From contig OY720350.1 of NCBI GenBank assembly GCA_963082975.1, positions 186,001-250,000 on the forward strand: a DNA stretch of 64,000 nt, in the 5' to 3' direction. The first letter of the stretch is position 1, and each line of letters opens with the position of its first letter. The notes under the pieces were generated by a model. That model did no database searches and was not told the DNA's origin. It worked only from the letters and a program-made list of their open reading frames with translations. Made by a program: the position numbers and the translations under genes. The DNA comes from Labia minor (taxonomy: Eukaryota; Arthropoda; Insecta; Dermaptera; Spongiphoridae). Below are positions 60,714-64,000 of this stretch, in pieces.

Positions 60714-61063
60714 GGGGGATGATTTTACAAGTCCAAGAAAATAAATTCAAATTTTATCTTCTACAGTAGTGCGGCCTCGTGAGCGTCTTCAGAGTTACAA
60801 ATTGGGTGCCTGCAGCGCCTTCTGGTATCATAACCCATTAAAGTCAAAACATGGACTCAGAGCTTGCCTAAGAGTGAGATGTACCTGTGGGGGATGATTT
60901 TACAAGTCCAAGAAAATAAATTCAAATTTTATCTTCTACAGTAGTGCGGCCTCGTGAGCGTCTTCAGAGTTACAAATTGGGTGCCTGCAGCGCCTTCTGG
61001 TATCATAACCCATTAAAGTCAAAACATGGACTCAGAGCTTGCCTAAGAGTGAGATGTACCTGC
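60714..61063. repeat. Direct tandem duplication, 175-bp unit, two copies
   Basis: The copies run from 60714 and 60889 and are identical or nearly so by eye, beginning GGGGGATGATTTTACAAGTC and ending AGTGAGATGTACCTG. Each contains GCGCCTTCTGGTATCATAAC, which resembles the Penelope 3' landmark at 59040. The plus-strand open frame at 60944-61156 lies within it and is not a gene. Confidence 0.9.
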
Positions 61064-61670
61064 ACTGGACGCTCGAACAGTGCAGTCCACAGAGCATCCG
61101 TATCAGAGGTGATCACTCAATGCTATTTTTTTTTCACCCTTAGTGATGGCAAGTGATGGCAAGGATGGCAAACAGGTTGGACATGTGGGAGCGTTTTTAC
61201 CGACCGGAGAGAGGGGCATTTTTAAATTTTTTTTGTATGAATATTGTGAATTTAAAAATTATTTATTGAGATATAAAATTAGCATTACAGAAATAAAATA
61301 TGCTTTTTTCAAATATCCAAATAAATAATTTAAATTAACAGAAAACTTCACCTACTTTTATGTAATTTACATAAATAAAATAAACGAATAATGTTCTTGT
61401 TAATATTTTATATGTATGGATTAAAAATTTTCTTCAATGCCAATATTTGAAACGAGAGAAACACATGAGAATTGTTCTTAGTGAGAAGGAAATTTATAAA
61501 TAAATAAATAATCATTTCTATTTCCAAAAAGATACTATTTAAAAAGATCACAAGAAATCCATAAATCATTGATTAACTAAGAATAATTAATCCAACGCAT
61601 TTTTAATCATCAAAGTTTATCAAAAAACTGAATTATGAACATTTGGGTAAATTTATAAATGAAAAAAATG
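61064..61670. other. Mixed DNA, nothing recognised
   Basis: A less AT-rich part at 61064-61220 follows the tandem duplication and may belong to the same repeat. The rest is AT-rich. Confidence 0.35.
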
Positions 61671-61671
61671 T

Positions 61672-61805
61672 GGGATGTCTCCGGTCGGCTATCATGCAAA
61701 TTCCAATTGGATAAATTAACACATATATATTATATTTAAATGAAATTATAAATTAAAATTAATAAATAGTATTTATTAAACCAGCGCGAGTTTGGCTCTT
61801 TGTTG
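61672..61805 (+). repeat. Repeat family C end fragment
   Basis: It parallels 29038-29195: a GTCTCCGGTCGGCTATC block, AT-rich arm, AAATTAATAAATAGTATTT, then AAACCAGCGCGAGTTTGGCT. No palindromic GC blocks are present. Confidence 0.5.
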
Positions 61806-62644
61806 AGGGCATCTGGTCACATGCTGGCGCGTGATTGTTAGTCAACGTGCTAAAAAATTAATTCCGGTACTTTTAGCGATTCAACCAAGCTGAAATTCTA
61901 TATATAGCAGTTTTATGCAATTTTTATACATGTGAAAAACTATAAAAGATATACTGAGAGGAGTACGTGAATATATTTGGTTTAATAGTGCTTATTGTGA
62001 ATTTCTATATTGCTGTGAAATTTGTATTTATTTATCAAATATTAAATAATTTAACTTTGTTATTTGATTGGTTACAATGTAATTTAAATTATTTTTCAAA
62101 CAATTTATAATAAATTTTTCAAATGCTCTGTGACGCAGGTACTATTATATAACACCATATTCATATATAACACCAAATTCTTTTCATTTGGCAATATTAG
62201 CGCCATATTTGATTTTTTTATTGCTCCTTACTAAAATAAAAAAATAATATTCTATTAAATTATAATCTATCAAATGTCAAAATGTTTAAAAAAATCATAA
62301 AATAAAAATAAATTAAAATGTATTTATATTATTTAAATTTATTTTATTTTTATAACAACTCTGATTAAGGTTAGAATCTTAAATAAATTATAAGAGGCAA
62401 TAAGAGGTCTAATATTTATTTGATTAATTTGTGATTATAATAATTATTAAATGAAAATTATATAAATATTATTGAAATATAAACATTTTTTAACAAACTA
62501 CAAACATTTTGTATTCTTTTCTTTATACATGTCAAAGGAATCTTATTTATTTTTAACTTTTTAAAAAAAACACAATAGAAAATAATCATTTTGGTGAAAT
62601 AAGTAGTTAATTGACTATTATCATTTAATAGATATATATGTCAA

Positions 62645-62675
<31 letters not shown>

Positions 62676-62692
62676 TAATTTTTCAAATAAAA
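61806..62692. other. Upstream region of NDUFAF7
   Basis: AT-rich DNA with (TA)n at about 62652-62675, ending 18 bp before the start codon. No core promoter motif was identified. Confidence 0.4.
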
Positions 62693-63863
62693 ATGTTTTT
62701 AAATAAAATTCATTTAATTAAATCCATCAGAAAAATAATAAGTAAGTATATTTATCTAACAAGAATGTTAAATATTTCTCTATACTATTACTTTTTTCAT
62801 TTTATTGTTTAAGATATAAGAACTCTTTCACTAGAATCATCGTTAATAAATAAAAATGAATCCAAGCCAAATATCTATGAGTATTTAAAAATGCGAATTA
62901 AAGCAATTGGACCTATATCAATTGCAGATTATATGCGAATTGTTTTAACAAATGCAGAATCCGGTTATTATTCTGTAAAGAAAAATATTATAGGGCCTGA
63001 TGGAGATTTTACCACATCACCTGAAATATGTCAACTTTTTAGTGAGGTAATTCATTTAATGGTAATAAAAAATTAAATAATTTTAATTTACTCTCAGGAA
63101 TACATGTTGGTTATAATAATATAATTAGCATCCATCAATTCATCAATAATACATATATTTATTTCTGCCTATTTATTATTTATAATAAAGTATAACGTAA
63201 ACAAAATATCAATTTTTGAAGAATTACTTTTAAAGTTCTTTAGAAGTTATAACATAAACACATTAAAAATATTAATTTTTCTGCCAATAATAATAAATAA
63301 ATACTTAAAATATTTTATTGAATGTGGAGTTGATATGTTTATTTTTTTAAAATTCAATTACGCTATTATCTTCAATATTTTAAAATTTATTTTTAATTTC
63401 TTTGGTTTAGATGATTGGCGTATGGATGATTCATGAATGGCATAAAATTGGATATCCAAAACCTTTGCAAATCGTTGAATTGGGCCCTGGAAATGGCACA
63501 TTAATATCTGATGTTATTAAGGTGTGATAAAATATTGAATAATTATTTATAATTTAATTAATAGTTTTATTTATATATTTTAGGTCTTTAAAGATTTAAA
63601 TATGTTAAATGATATACATATTGAATTAGTTGAAATGAATCCGAATTTATCACAGAGACAAGCAATTTTACTTGAATGTAATTCTTTTGAAGAAAATATA
63701 ACAAAAAATTTAAAAGAACCATATAGTAAAGGGTTAATTCATGAAAATGTTCCAATCAATTGGAGATCAAGATTAGAAGATGTCCCAAAGGCATTCTCTA
63801 TTGTATTGGCTAATGAATTTTTTGATGCTTTCCCTATTCATAAATTCCAGGTTTTTTTTTTTA

Positions 63864-63897
<34 letters not shown>

Positions 63898-64000
63898 CAT
63901 AATGATAAATTTTATATTTTCTTATTTAGAAAACACAAAATGGTTGGAGAGAGGTTTTAATTGATATTGATCCTAAATCAAAAACAGGTGAAGAAAAATT
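62693..64000 (+). CDS. NDUFAF7: NDUFAF7, complex I assembly methyltransferase (5' part)
   Basis: NDUFAF7 (MidA) is a mitochondrial matrix SAM-dependent methyltransferase that dimethylates an arginine of NDUFS2 early in respiratory complex I assembly. Five exons are seen: 62693-62741, 62814-63046, 63411-63521, 63584-63850 and 63930 onward, cut by the window end. All are GT-AG with matching phases (1, 0, 0, 0). The start MFLNKIHLIKSIRKII is a basic, amphipathic mitochondrial targeting sequence. The first conserved block is ISIADYMRIVLTNAESGYYS, then GDFTTSPEICQLFSE, IGVWMIHEW, the SAM-binding ELGPGNGTL, VLANEFFDAFPIHKFQ and NGWREVLIDIDP. About 243 codons are visible out of roughly 440 in animal homologues. 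No damage was seen. It is the clearest host gene in the window after the channel. Confidence 0.95.

Overview
The window is AT-rich, intron-rich animal DNA, about three quarters A+T by eye. It has short spliceosomal exons, many microsatellites and very many transposable elements. The element mix (mariner, hAT, Tigger-like, IS630/Tc relics, a Penelope-like GIY-YIG fragment and one LINE family with an arthropod-style reverse transcriptase C-terminus) points to an arthropod, probably an insect. No species can be named from the sequence alone.

Host genes are few. (1) Minus strand, about 658-1115: two exons of a single-pass membrane protein I do not recognise. (2) Minus strand, 14512-14681: one orphan candidate exon. 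(3) Plus strand, 24217-46526: a two-pore-domain potassium channel of the TWIK type. It has two alternative first exons (24217-24430 and 31950-32208), both ending in phase 1, and both able to splice to one shared set of exons at 44534-46526. (4) Minus strand, 54932-56318 and 57103-57460: two neighbouring genes for small secreted proteins of unknown function. (5) Plus strand, 62693 to the window end: the first five exons of NDUFAF7, the mitochondrial complex I assembly methyltransferase.

The rest is layered mobile DNA. One LINE family occurs at about ten sites on both strands. An intact 1.28-kb mariner at 21629-22908 sits in one LINE copy, just after its YxDD motif. An intact 3.3-kb hAT element at 36940-40241, with a perfect 8-bp target duplication, sits in another LINE copy inside the channel gene's intron. 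Around the hAT is a duplicated composite repeat (about 33994-36917 and 40242-42140). Four short hAT-like MITEs with 8-bp duplications, a deleted Tigger-like element, four decayed mariner/IS630 relics, one inverted-repeat MITE family and one palindrome-rich repeat family fill most of the remainder.

Exon calls rest on splice signals, phase agreement and family recognition, with no transcript evidence. Repeat borders marked approximate were judged by eye from similarity between copies.
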